The notes: generated by a model not told the origin, from the letters alone. Shown: positions 25,239 through 34,500, counted from the stretch's first letter. The stretch is DNA of 41,836 nucleotides from Nonomuraea solani (GCF_900108335.1 NZ_FNVT01000028.1:76719-118554); one strand, 5' to 3'. Translations and numbers: made by a program.

Positions 25239-25281
25239 AAGCTACACACCGGCCGCCAAATAAGCAATATTACCTACTGGC
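25239..25281 (-). promoter_or_regulatory. candidate promoter and upstream motif of the leader-peptide/flavoprotein transcript
   Basis: On the minus strand, TTGCTT (bases 25262-25267) and TAGCTT (25239-25244) are 17 bases apart, a good -35/-10 pair for a start just before the leader peptide. Directly upstream of the -35 lies the plus-strand reading TATTACCTACTGGC (25268-25281), nearly the same as TATTGCCTACCGAC between the two sulfur operons. Confidence 0.5.
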
Positions 25282-25463
25282 TATACATGAAATCACAGGC
25301 GCCTTGCGCGGCAAGCAACTGGGACCGCATGCCATTAGAGGGATATTCATCCGACCTACTGGCGGACATGGCGGGCCGATCGTGCCGCAACGCACCCCCC
25401 ACCGCCCACCCGGCCAGGAAATCCTTGACCACATCCGATGTTTCCTCTACGTTACGGGGCATA

Positions 25464-25494
25464 TTGAAGTTGCGAAAGATTTCGCAACTACATC
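25464..25494 (+). promoter_or_regulatory. sugar-locus promoter with palindromic LacI-type operator
   Basis: A perfect palindrome, arms AGTTGCGAAA and TTTCGCAACT around GA (25468-25489), sits between TTGAAG (-35 candidate, 25464-25469) and TACATC (-10 candidate, 25489-25494). GCGAAA/TTTCGC half-sites are typical of LacI-family operators in front of actinobacterial glycan-use genes. A broken LacI-family gene lies at the other end of this locus. Confidence 0.65.
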
Positions 25495-25520
25495 CCTTCG
25501 TTTGAGGTATGGAGTGCCGC

Positions 25521-26376
25521 ATGCCCTCCCCCCACCGTTGCCTGGCCGGCGCTGATCCTCTTCCTGTACTTCAAGTACATCCCGATGGCCCAGGGCATGT
25601 GGCTGAGCTTCTTCAAGGTGCAGCCGTTCCTGGGCAACGAGTGGCTGGGGCTGGAGAACTACCGCAGGGTCTTCGCCGAGGAGGCCTTCCGCGACGCGAC
25701 CGCGCACACGCTGATCTACTCGGTCGGCCAGACCGTGGGCTCGATCCTGGTCGGGTTCGGGCTCGCGCTGCTGCTGGAGGGCAAGGCCAGGACGTTGTGG
25801 TTCGTCCGTACGGCCGCCTTCCTGCCGGTGGTCACGGCGACCGCGGTGGTGGCGGAGGTGTGGCGGCTGCTGTACTTCCCGGGCGACGAGGGCATGCTCA
25901 ACACCCTGCTGAGCTGGTTCGGCAGCGACACGCGGCGCTTCCTCGACGATCCGGACGGCGCGCTCGGCTGGGTGGTCCTGGTCGGGATCTGGAAGGGCGC
26001 GCCGTACGACATGATGATCATCCTGGCCGGGCTGGCGGGCATCGACCGGCAGCTCTACCACGCGGCCGCCATCGACGGCGCGGGCCTGCTGCAGCGGATC
26101 CGGTACGTCACCATCCCCGCGCTCAGGCCCGTCGTGACGATCCTCATCATCCTGGCCTGCGTCCGCAGCCTGCGGGTGTTCACCGAGATCTACGTGCTCA
26201 CCGGCGGCGGCCCGGCGGGCGCCACGGACGTGATCATGACGCGGATCTTCGCCACCGGCTTCCGCAACGGCGACATGGGCTTCGCCACCGCCGCGTCGGT
26301 CGTGCTGTTCATGGCGACGCTGCTGCTCACGGCCGTGGTCACGCTCTACCGCAGACGGAAGGAGCGCAATGTTTGA
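25521..26376 (+). pseudogene. sugar ABC transporter permease, MalF type, start out of frame
   Basis: The body is a normal MalF/UgpA-type permease: WPALILFLYFKYIPMAQGMWLSFFKVQPFLG (first span), GSILVGFGLALLLEG, FLPVVTATAVVAEVWRLLYFP, the EAA loop AAIDGAGLLQRIRYVTIPALRPV and VFTEIYVLTGGGPAGATDVIM. The ATG at 25521 has GGAG at the right distance, but it is one base out of frame with the first span; removing one C from the CCCCCC run at 25528-25533 would join them as MPSPTVAWPALIL. The only in-frame ATG (25585) would lose the first span. No other in-frame ATG, GTG or TTG lies nearby. It is either a real frameshift, a deletion junction or a homopolymer sequencing error. Its 3' end overlaps the next gene by 8 bases. 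Confidence 0.7.
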
Positions 26377-27229
26377 GACCACGCTCAACTGGTCCTGGGG
26401 CCGCAAGCACCCGCTGGCCTCCGCCGCCCGCATCCTCGTGTACGCCGTCGTCCTGCTCGTCTTCTGCGGGCCGCTGCTGGCGATCTTCACGGGCGCCTTC
26501 GACCGGAGCAGCGACCCCAGCCGGATGTCGTTGTTCCCGTCGAACCCGACGCTGGTGAACTTCGAGGTGGCCGCCGATCAGGGCCTGTGGCGGTTCTTCA
26601 CGAACTCGCTGGTCATCACCGGCGGCGGGCTGCTGCTCCAGGTGACCGTGAGCGTTTTCGCGGGTTACGCGCTGGCCCGAAAGAAGTTTCGGGGCCAGGC
26701 CGCGGTGCTGGTCGCCGTCCTGGCCACGATGATGATCTCCGACGAGGTCATCGCGATCCCGCTCTCGCTGGTGCTGAACGACCTGCCGCTGCTGGGCGTC
26801 TCGCTGCGCGGCTCCCTGCTCGGCATGATCGTGCCGCTGGGCGCGTGGGGCTTCTCGATCTTCGTGATCAGCGAGTTCATGAAGGAGATCCCGGCCGAGC
26901 TCGAAGAGGCCGCCCGCGTGGACGGCGCCGGCGAGCTGCGCATCTTCCTGCAGATCATCCTGCCGCTGTGCCGCCCGGCACTCGGCGTGATCACGATCTT
27001 CGGCTTCAACATGGTCTGGGACCAGTACCTGCTGCCGCTGATCGTGGCTCAGAGCCCCGACAACTATCCGATCGGCGTCGGGCTGTCGATGCTGCGCACC
27101 AACCCGGAGATCGGGCCGGGCCCGCTGCTCGCCGGGGCGCTCGTCGCCATGCTTCCCAGCCTGATCGTCTATCTGGCCTTCCAACGTACGTTCCTGTCCG
27201 GCCTGGTCGCCGGCGCCGTGAAGGGGTAG
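26369..27229 (+). CDS. sugar ABC transporter permease, MalG type
   Basis: A 286-residue carbohydrate permease with about six spans. Landmarks are FFTNSLVITGGGLLLQVTVSVFAGYALARKKFRGQ, IVPLGAWGFSIFVISEFMKEIPAELEEAARVDGAGELRIFLQIILPLCRPALGVI (the EAA loop) and WDQYLLPLIV. It forms the channel with the preceding MalF-type subunit; GGAG precedes the ATG and the two genes overlap by 8 bases. Neither the binding protein nor the ATPase of this transporter is in the window. Many sugar importers borrow a shared ATPase (MsiK type), but the missing binding protein suggests loss. Confidence 0.92.
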   Translation: MFETTLNWSWGRKHPLASAARILVYAVVLLVFCGPLLAIFTGAFDRSSDPSRMSLFPSNPTLVNFEVAADQGLWRFFTNSLVITGGGLLLQVTVSVFAGYALARKKFRGQAAVLVAVLATMMISDEVIAIPLSLVLNDLPLLGVSLRGSLLGMIVPLGAWGFSIFVISEFMKEIPAELEEAARVDGAGELRIFLQIILPLCRPALGVITIFGFNMVWDQYLLPLIVAQSPDNYPIGVGLSMLRTNPEIGPGPLLAGALVAMLPSLIVYLAFQRTFLSGLVAGAVKG

Positions 27230-27235
27230 CACGAC

Positions 27236-28825
27236 ATGACACACGATCTCAGCCGCCGTTCCCTGCTGGCGGGCGCCGGTGGCGCGCTCGCCCTGAGCCT
27301 CACCCCGTCCCCCGCGTACGCCGACGCGTGGCGTTCGACCCTCGTCTACCGCAGGGGCGAACGCCTCGTCTACGGCCAGGACGCCGAGCACAACCGCGTC
27401 CCCGACTTCAGCCACGCCGGCTACCAGGGCGGCGAACGACCGATCCCGCACCTGCCGGTCGTCAAGACGATCGGCCCGGTCGAGGGCGACAACACCGCGC
27501 ACATCCAGGCCGCGCTCGACGAGGTCGCGGCGCTGCCGATCCGCAGGCGGGGCGCGCTGCTGCTGCGGCCGGGCCGCTACCCGGTGTCGGGCACGATCTA
27601 CGTACGCTCCAGCCGGACCGTGCTGCGCGGCTCAGGGGACGGCGACGATCCCGCGTTCAACACCGTCATCCTGGCGACGGCGGCCGGGCCTGCCGACCGG
27701 ACGGTGATCGTCGCCGGTGGCGGGGGCCCGATCGACTGGGCGGCCTGGCGCGGCGAGGTGCCGGGCACGCGTACCGACATCACCTCCGACTTCGTGCAGG
27801 TGGGCGCGCGCTCCTTCGAGGTCGCGAACGCCGGCGGGCTGCGGCCCGGCGACAACGTCGTCGTCTTCCACCCGTGCTCCGACGCCTGGCTGCGGGCCAT
27901 CGACTACGGCGGCCATGACACGGGCCGGCCGTGGAACGTGGACGAGGAGCCCATTCTCTACAACCGGTTCGTCACCGACGTCTCGGGCAACCGGGTCACC
28001 GTGGACGCCCCGGTCTTCAACCACCTCGACCGGTCGCTGTCGCAGTCGTACGTCTACAAGACCGACGGCGCCGGCGTGGTCACCGAGGTCGGCGTGGAGC
28101 GGCTGCGGGTGGACGTCGAGTTCGACGGCGACCCGTTCGCGGCGAAGTCGGTGATGCAGAACGCGATCCGTATCTTCCGCGCCCGCGACGCCTGGATCCG
28201 CACGTGCACCGCGCTGCGGTTCTGGCAGGTGGGCATGGAGGCGTGGGAGGCGACCCGGGTCACGATCGAGGACTGCCGCGCGCTGGAGCCGACCGGCTCG
28301 ACCTCGACGGGCGGCAACCGGTACAACTTCTGCGCGCACCCGTTCGCGCAGAACGTGCTGTTCAAGGACTGTCACGCCTCGAAGGCCAGGCACGCGTTCA
28401 TCGACAACGGCGCCGCCTCCTCCTCGGGCATCGTGTTCCTGCGCGGGCTCTCCGAGGAGACGTACAACACCAGCGAGGGCCACCGGCGCTGGAACACCGG
28501 CCTGCTCTTCGACGGCCACCGGGAGCTGAACCCGCACCGCGCGCTGACGCTGGGCCTGTACAACCGGGGCTGGTGGGGTACCTCCCACGGCTGGTCGGCG
28601 GCCCATTCCGTGGCGTGGGGGTGCGACATGGGCGGCAGCCAGATCGTCGTGCAGAAGCCGCCCACGGCGCAGAACTACGTCGTCGGTGCCAGGAGCGCCA
28701 CGGTGAACGCCAACGGCCCGTTCGCGCAGCCGGTCGGCCACATCGAGGGCACAGGCGAGACCCGGTTGGAGATTCCGTCCCTGTACGTCGCTCAACTGCG
28801 CCAAAGAGGTTTCCAGAATGCCTAG
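27236..28825 (+). CDS. Tat-exported right-handed beta-helix protein
   Basis: A 529-residue protein with a twin-arginine signal (SRRSLLAGAGGALALSLTPSPAYA), exported folded. The mature part has VEGDNTAHIQAALDEVAAL followed by GALLLRPGRYPVSGTIYVRSSRTVLRGSG, the pectate-lyase-3 beginning of a parallel beta-helix, then many short strands such as VTIEDCRALEPTG and VLFKDCHASKARHAFIDNG. It probably cleaves or binds a polysaccharide whose products the adjacent permeases import; the exact activity is not assignable. It follows the MalG-type gene by 6 bases, and its stop overlaps the start of the GH29-like stub by 8 bases, so it belongs to the same operon. Confidence 0.82.
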   Translation: MTHDLSRRSLLAGAGGALALSLTPSPAYADAWRSTLVYRRGERLVYGQDAEHNRVPDFSHAGYQGGERPIPHLPVVKTIGPVEGDNTAHIQAALDEVAALPIRRRGALLLRPGRYPVSGTIYVRSSRTVLRGSGDGDDPAFNTVILATAAGPADRTVIVAGGGGPIDWAAWRGEVPGTRTDITSDFVQVGARSFEVANAGGLRPGDNVVVFHPCSDAWLRAIDYGGHDTGRPWNVDEEPILYNRFVTDVSGNRVTVDAPVFNHLDRSLSQSYVYKTDGAGVVTEVGVERLRVDVEFDGDPFAAKSVMQNAIRIFRARDAWIRTCTALRFWQVGMEAWEATRVTIEDCRALEPTGSTSTGGNRYNFCAHPFAQNVLFKDCHASKARHAFIDNGAASSSGIVFLRGLSEETYNTSEGHRRWNTGLLFDGHRELNPHRALTLGLYNRGWWGTSHGWSAAHSVAWGCDMGGSQIVVQKPPTAQNYVVGARSATVNANGPFAQPVGHIEGTGETRLEIPSLYVAQLRQRGFQNA

Positions 28826-28865
28826 GATCGACGCCTTCAGGGAGCGACGGTTCGGGCTGTTCGTC
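28818..28865 (+). pseudogene. 5' stub resembling a GH29 alpha-L-fucosidase
   Basis: An ATG with AGAGG upstream overlaps the end of the beta-helix gene and reads MPRIDAFRERRFGLFV, after which homology breaks. RFGLFV followed by HWG or HFG is the start of GH29 fucosidases; here it runs into DPG and then into LacI-family sequence in another frame. The fit to a fucosidase is an inference from a short motif; the sudden change of family at about 28861 is seen directly. Confidence 0.5.
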
Positions 28866-29286
28866 GATCCTGGTCGTTTCGGAGCTGTCCGCCGAGCAGG
28901 GGCGCATGGGCATCCCGTTCATCATCGTGCGGCCTTCGGAGAACGAGCCCCGACAGCTCGACGAGCCGGCAGGGCGGCTTGTCGGCCATCCGCCACCTCA
29001 TCGAGCTGGGCCACGAGAGAATCGCGATGATCACCGGTCCGGCCGGGCGGCCGACCTCGCGGGTGCGCCTGGACGGCTACCGCGCGGCCCTCGACCGGGC
29101 CGGGATCACCCCGGACCTGGGGGGCTGATCCGGCACGGCGGCTACTCCCACGAGCCCGCCTACCAGGCGTCGCTGGAGCTGCTGCGACTGCCCGGCCGGC
29201 TCATCAACGGCGCGGAGCCGGAGACGCCGCGCGTCGACCTGGCCACCCGTCTGGTCGTACGCGAAAGCACCGGCCCGGTGCCCTGA
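28861..29286 (+). pseudogene. LacI-family transcriptional regulator, degraded
   Basis: Three blocks typical of a LacI-family effector domain occur in order but in different frames. SSILVVSELSAEQGRMGIPFIIVRP is in frame 1, GGLSAIRHLIELGHERIAMITGPAGR to RAALDRAGITPDLGG is in frame 2 (from 28973, ending at TGA 29126-29128), and then LIRHGGYSHEPAYQASLELLRLPGR is back in frame 1. The end LINGAEPETPRVDLATRLVVREST is the usual LacI-family C-terminus, but the roughly 80 residues normally between LLRLP and it (including the IFAGND block) are missing. The helix-turn-helix N-terminus is absent too. The gene therefore carries two frameshifts and at least two deletions. It is the likely former regulator of the operator at 25468-25489. 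Confidence 0.85.
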
Positions 29287-29290
29287 TCGC

Positions 29291-29605
29291 TCAGGACGGG
29301 ACGCGCACGCTGCGCCCCTGCCCGATGTCCACGGGACCGGCCCCTGGCCTGACCACCCGGACGACGGTGCCGGTGCAGCCCGGCTCCTGGAAGACGGCGA
29401 CCGAGACGTCGGTCCTGTTGGTGATGCTGGTGAAGACGGGTTCGGGAGAAATGCATCCCGCCTTGGGGTTGGGAATGGCGGCGTCGGGCCCGTCGGGGAA
29501 GTGCAGGATCAGGGAACCCGTCGCGGCATTGGCGGTCGCCATATTGACCGACCAGGCCATTCCGGTCAGCGCGAGTGCGGCTATGAACATTCTGGCAAGC
29601 TTCAT
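29291..29605 (-). CDS. small secreted protein of unknown function
   Basis: A 104-residue protein. The ATG at 29605 follows AAGGAGCG at ideal spacing and opens a clear signal peptide (MKLARMFIAALALTGMAWS, cleavage near NANAA); an upstream in-frame extension lacks a signal and is rejected. The mature part of about 77 residues has two cysteines (AGCISPEP and EPGCTG), suggesting one disulphide, and beta-rich segments such as SVAVFQEPGCTGTVVRVV. It loosely recalls small actinomycete beta-sandwich or protease-inhibitor-like proteins, but no family is claimed. A candidate promoter lies upstream at 29679-29708. Confidence 0.7.
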   Translation of the reverse strand: MKLARMFIAALALTGMAWSVNMATANAATGSLILHFPDGPDAAIPNPKAGCISPEPVFTSITNRTDVSVAVFQEPGCTGTVVRVVRPGAGPVDIGQGRSVRVPS

Positions 29606-29957
29606 GGAACGCTCCTTCTTGTGGATGGTTTTCGTCGCGTTCAGCATTCGACGATTTAGCCCCGGCCTGGCCGCGCTCAGTATGGGCAGATGAAAACCAG
29701 CCGAGCAAGAGCGATTTTCCCGCCGCGACACTCTGAGTCTGAGGTTTTGTCCGGCTCATCGCTCAACGATCCCGCGCTGTGACCAGCAGAATCACCGCCA
29801 CGCCAGTGCGCGCCCGCTCCTCGCGTTTCCCGCCTGCACAGGCCGATTTTGTGCTAATCGAGGGCGACGACATGCTACCCGGAGCGACGAGACTCGACTT
29901 AGGTTTGACACCACCGGCCGGCACTTTGGAGGACTCATGCCACCTTAAAAGGGCCGT
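29606..29957. other. gene-free stretch with a candidate minus-strand promoter
   Basis: No convincing coding signal. For the small secreted gene, TTGCTC (bases 29703-29708) and CATACT (29679-29684) on the minus strand are 18 bases apart. On the plus strand a strong-looking GGAGG precedes ATG-CCA-CCT-TAA (29938-29949), a start followed almost at once by a stop. A 76-codon plus-strand ORF over 29779-30009 shows no family features and runs into the next gene. Confidence 0.4.
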
Positions 29958-30440
29958 TCAATCCCACCACACCACGACCGAAAGACCTCGCGACGCGGCT
30001 CCTTCATAGAAGTCCCTCAGCGCGCTGAAGTGACCCGTCAGATATTCGGCCGGATCACCGGTGAACCCCGTGCCGATCAGCCCGCTCACATCCGCTTGAT
30101 CATCGGACAAGGCCACCCGCAATGCCCCCGCGTCCATTGTCCGAAGTCCTCGCACGATATCCACGACGGCGCTGGAGCTCAGGGCCATCACCGGGCCGTA
30201 GGCTCCGGCGCCGATCCGCACCTCTCCGTCCAGCGCCCGCTTGACCGCGCTCAACGGGGCCGGCCCGGGATCGAGGTGTTCGCACGTCCGCAGCAGCGGC
30301 AGTCGCGCCCAATCCAGGTCCAGGTGGTCGCCCGGCCGGCCGGTCTCGAACGACAGAATCCGCTCCAGCCACTCGGGCGTCGAGTGGACCTCGGCGAATT
30401 CGATATCCGGAACTCGGGCGAGCTGCTGCGTCACGGCCAT
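29958..30440 (-). CDS. DUF1877 family protein
   Basis: A 160-residue protein resembling the DUF1877/YfbM family: LDLDWARLPLL in place of the LDLDKAWHGLHYLL core, VRIGAGAYGPVMALSSSAVVDIVRGL, and a C-terminal FYEGAASRGLSVVVWWD where the family ends FYxxAAxxGxxVLVWxD. The function of the family is unknown; members often sit next to polymorphic toxins. Here it is the last gene of the toxin operon, 21 bases after the 360-residue unknown protein. The ribosome-binding site is weak. It could be an accessory immunity protein, which is inference from position. Confidence 0.75.
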   Translation of the reverse strand: MAVTQQLARVPDIEFAEVHSTPEWLERILSFETGRPGDHLDLDWARLPLLRTCEHLDPGPAPLSAVKRALDGEVRIGAGAYGPVMALSSSAVVDIVRGLRTMDAGALRVALSDDQADVSGLIGTGFTGDPAEYLTGHFSALRDFYEGAASRGLSVVVWWD

Positions 30441-30461
30441 GATCGGAGTTTGCCGGCTCGC

Positions 30462-31544
30462 TCAGGGCATGGGCGACTGCTTTCGGTGGAGGGTCGCTCG
30501 TGCGCGGAACGTCGTCACCGAGTCCAGTTCGGGCGGGCGAGCGCTCGCGGTGCGGAGGTGATCGAGGAAGTCACCGGTCGGGGCCAGGCCGTGTTCGCGG
30601 AGGTAGTAGGCGAGGGCATCCGACCAGATCCATGCCCCGTCCGTACGGAAGTTCCAGGGGACGGTGGCGCGGCGTGCGGGGTCGACGATGTCGTCGCGGA
30701 GCACGTCGTTCGCCCGCACGAGGGTCGCCGAGGTGAGGTAGCCGGTCAGCCTCTCGCGCAGGTAAATGTCGGTCAGGAGTGGATGGTCGGGGGCGAAGCG
30801 GGGGCCCGTGCCGGGGTCGATGGTGTCGTACACGGGCGCGCGGTGGATGAGGTGCGGCGGGGTCGAGGCCCACAGGAGGGATGACCAGGCGCGGGCGGTT
30901 CGCTGGTAGAGAGGGAGGGGGGATCCGCTGGCATAGGTCTCGATCTGGGGGCTGATCTCTCCTTGGTCGCTCAGCGCCACCTGGGCGCGGAGGGCCAGCA
31001 TGGAGGGGTCGGTCCGGGGGGTCACCTCGATGAGATAGACCCGGCGGCCGGGCGAGCCGGTGGGCGGGAAGCGCCATGTTCGCCACAGGCCCAGGCATCC
31101 GGGCCTGCCGGCCACCAGGTCGATCATGGTCCGGTCGCGGTCGTCGAGCAGGTCGGGCGAGATCGTCAGGTCCTGGTCGTCGGTGAGGTCGAGGCAGCGT
31201 CCGATCCGGTCGCCGCCGGTGCGCAGCGCGGTCAGGGGGGCGGGGGCGAAATCCCAGGTGGGAACGGGTTCTGTTGCCTGGCGTGGCACTCTGGACAACG
31301 GACCGGCGTCGAGGCCGCAGCCTGTCAGGACGCCGGCGAGGAGGTCGGCGTCGCGGTCGGTCAGCGGGACGCCGCGCTCGACGACCGCCAGGCTGACGGT
31401 CCTGGCCAGGCTCTGCAGGTCCTCGGCGACGAGCCGGTCTCTGGCCTCGCTGATCAGCCCGTCCGGTATCCAGCCGGAGAGCCGGAGCAGCATCGCGTGA
31501 CACTCCGCGACAAGCCGCGGAAATCGGTAGGAATATTGGTTCAC
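30462..31544 (-). CDS. conserved hypothetical protein downstream of the toxin, possible immunity protein
   Basis: A 360-residue protein without signal peptide or membrane span; no family recognised. It has an alpha-helical N-terminal third, a middle region with YLIEVTPRTDPSMLALRAQVALSDQG, and a C-terminal PWNFRTDGAWIWSDALAYYLREHGLAPTGDFLDHL block. The GTG at 31544 is preferred because AAGGAG stands 6 bases before it. An alternative ATG at 31562 overlaps the toxin stop as ATGA but has little ribosome-binding sequence; it would add six residues. Position directly after the toxin in the same operon suggests a partner or immunity role. Confidence 0.75.
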   Translation of the reverse strand: MNQYSYRFPRLVAECHAMLLRLSGWIPDGLISEARDRLVAEDLQSLARTVSLAVVERGVPLTDRDADLLAGVLTGCGLDAGPLSRVPRQATEPVPTWDFAPAPLTALRTGGDRIGRCLDLTDDQDLTISPDLLDDRDRTMIDLVAGRPGCLGLWRTWRFPPTGSPGRRVYLIEVTPRTDPSMLALRAQVALSDQGEISPQIETYASGSPLPLYQRTARAWSSLLWASTPPHLIHRAPVYDTIDPGTGPRFAPDHPLLTDIYLRERLTGYLTSATLVRANDVLRDDIVDPARRATVPWNFRTDGAWIWSDALAYYLREHGLAPTGDFLDHLRTASARPPELDSVTTFRARATLHRKQSPMP

Positions 31545-31558
31545 CCTGCTCTCCTTTC

Positions 31559-34500
31559 TCATCGCTCGGAGTCTTCGCGGGCCGGGTTCATGCCGGCGGC
31601 TATGTCGGCGAGGGTTTCCAGCGGGACAATGCGCCGGTAGAGGTCGATGGCATCGCGGTACGGCATATTCGGGTCGCCGAACAAGTGGGGTGACGCCACT
31701 TCGATGCCCCGGACGATCTCATACACCGAATGGTCTTCCATGGAGAGCATCCAGCCCAGAAGAGCACGGGTGAAGTGTTCCTCGGTGACGCCCTCAGGAC
31801 GTATCCAGAGGAAAAGCGAATGCAGCCGGGCGGCCGTACCCGATATTCCGGCGACAAGGGGCAGGTTGCTTTCGCCGGAGACCTCGCGGACCCATGGGTG
31901 GTCGGTGTGCATTCCGTAACGGCCGGTGCCCAGCAACCATTCGAGTGGGGCATGCGGGTCGGGGGCGTCATTGTGCGAGTCCGTGAGCCGGGACCAGTCT
32001 TCCCCATCGGCCGGGTCGTCGAACCGGTTGCTTACGTCCTCGGTGCGCGGTGGTTCCGCGGCCGGGGGCTCCGGCACTGGGTCTTCGTACTGTGATCTCA
32101 GGTGGCGTTGGTGCGCGTCGATCTCGAGGGCGTGCATGGGGATGTCGCGGTTCACGAAATCCTGGGGCGTCACGCGGAACGCCTCCCGATCCTCGACGGT
32201 ACGTGTCCATCGGGCCGCCTGGCTCTCCTCGAACTCCGCCACGGCGCGATCGGTCTCGCGCGAGTGCGTGCCCAGGTTGGGGACCTCGAAGATGTCCCTG
32301 GAGATGGTGAGGTCGCCTTCCAGGGCGGGCGCCAGGCGAGAGACGTCCAGGCCGGCGCGGTCGGCGATGGCGGGCCAGTCGGGGTGCGTACGCAACTCGA
32401 ACAGGGTTCCCTGCACGGCGAGGTCGTCCTTGCTGAAGAACGCGGCGTTGTAGATCGCGGTCATCAGCATCCGCAGGTTGCCGTCCCGGCGCAGGTCGGC
32501 CAGGGAGATCGTGTCCCGGCCGACCTGTCCTGGGCTGGTCGGGTCGTCCTTGAAGAACGTCCGTTCGGTACGGGCCTCCGGGGCCTGGTAGAGCTCCTCG
32601 TGCAGGGAGATGAGGACCTCGCGCAGGCGGCCGATCATCCGGTCGGCGGCGACGCGGGCCTCGGGGTCGTTGGACAGGAAGTCCCCGATTCTGCGCTCGA
32701 ATTCTCTCGATCTCTGCGGCGACCAGTCGGTGGCGTCGGGCGTCATCCCGAGGATATCGCGGAGGTAGTCTCCGGCTCCGTCGTGACTGAGCCACGGCTC
32801 GGCCATGGCCGCCACCTCGTCGGCCTCCCGGGACAGGCGATCGTAGGTCGCGGCGTCCTCGGGATGCTGCTGCCGCTGGTGTTCGAGCAGGGCGCGCAGG
32901 TTGTTCAGGCGGCGGGTGAACTCGGCCCGTTCGGCCGCCGTCCAGGGGCGTTCGCGTTCCGCGCGGAGGGCTTCCTGGGCGCCGGTCGTCCCCGTCCATT
33001 CTCCGTCGGGGCCGCGTTCGTTGACGAAGACGGCCTCGCCGTCGCGGAGCCGGATTCGTACCGCGTCGACCGTGGCCGGCGGGTCGGCCGACTCCAGGCT
33101 GCCGATCACCTCGGCGGATCCGAAGAATCGGACGTCGTGGTCGCCGCCCGGCACCAGGCGGCCGGCGCCTTCGCTGATCTTCTCGCTCAGATAGCGGGTG
33201 AGGAGCGACAACCGGCTCTGCGCGCGGGCGGTCGCGACGAGTTCCGTCTCGATGCGGTAGCCGTGCTCCTGGAAGAGGCGGATGAACGCGGCGGCGTCCT
33301 TGGGGTTGCCCAGAGTGGCTTCGACGATCACGTTGTAGCCGTTGGCGATGGCGTAGTCGAAGGCCATCGACTGCCACTTCTTGGCGATGGGCTGGACGAT
33401 GTTGTTGGTCTCGATGTCGTTCCAGGCCCTTAGCTGGTCGTAGTCGGGATAGAAGCGTTTGTACTCGTCCATGATGATCTGCAGGATGCCGCCGCGGTCC
33501 CGGAATCCCTCGTGCAGGCGGGCGATCGTGGTCGACTTGCCCGCGCCTGGCTGGCCACCGACGACGATCATGGTGGGTTCCGGGGAACGGGTGGCGCCGG
33601 TGAGCATCTCGGGGATGATCACGTCTTCGAAGATCGTCCGGAGTTCCTCGTCGGTGGGGGTGCGGTGGAAGGCGGGTGGCCGGGTGTCCAGGCTTGCGGG
33701 ATGATCTTGGACTCCGCCGGTTTCGGCTGTACGTCCTGGGCCGCTCGGAGAGCCTGCGGGCGAGGCCGGATCCGCCGTGCCGCCGGGTCGTTCCGGGGGT
33801 GTGGCCCGTACGGGTTCGGCGGCGGTGACGGTCGTGTCCGGACGTGCGCCTTCGGCCGGGCGTTCGGGCGCATGGGCGGGCGTATTGGCGGGCGTATTGG
33901 CGGGCGCGTGGGTAGGGCCGGTGTCCGGTCGTGCCTGGGTGGTGTCGTGGTTGAGGAGCCGTTCGATGCGGCTGATGGGAGGCTGTCCGGGTTCCTGGCG
34001 GGTTGGGGTGGGATCTGGCCGGTCTGGGTGGCGGAGGGTGGGGGTGGCACCCGGGTCCTGGGGCGTGGAGCGGCTCTGAGCCAAGGCCTCCGCGATGGGG
34101 CCGCCCCTCGCGGCGGCGCCCTGGTTGGGAGACGGGTGGGCCGGCGCGGTCGCAGGAGAATGGGTGCTCGGCTGGGCCGGGTGCTCGGGGCTCGCCTGCG
34201 GTGGTGGGGCCTGGTGAGCGGTTTGGTGGGCGGGGTCCGCGACGTGGCCGGGGGCCTGGCTCAGCGTCGTGTCGCGCGACTCGTTCGACGAGACCCGGGT
34301 GCCGTCGCCGTCAGCGGCTCGCGAGGCACCGCCGTCAAGAGATGAGCCACGGTCGGGAGACAGGCCGCCGTCCGGGGGCGGGCCACCGTCTGGGGACGGG
34401 CCACCATCGACAGACGGGCTACCGTCTGGGGACGGAGCACCGTCTGGGGATGAGCCGCCGTTGGTGGACGAGCCGCCTTCGGGGGACGGGCCGCCGTTGG

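Noticed and set aside
25274..25522. 82-codon minus-strand frame in the lower-GC gap before the sugar permease
   Set aside because: No ribosome-binding site or known motif; overlaps the promoter and operator of the sugar locus.
29938..29949. ATG-CCA-CCT-TAA preceded by GGAGG, a three-codon start-stop unit
   Set aside because: Nothing downstream continues a coding frame; may be chance or the relic of a lost gene, not enough to call.
29779..30009. 76-codon plus-strand frame between the small secreted gene and the DUF1877 gene
   Set aside because: No ribosome-binding site, no family features, and it runs into the DUF1877 gene on the other strand.
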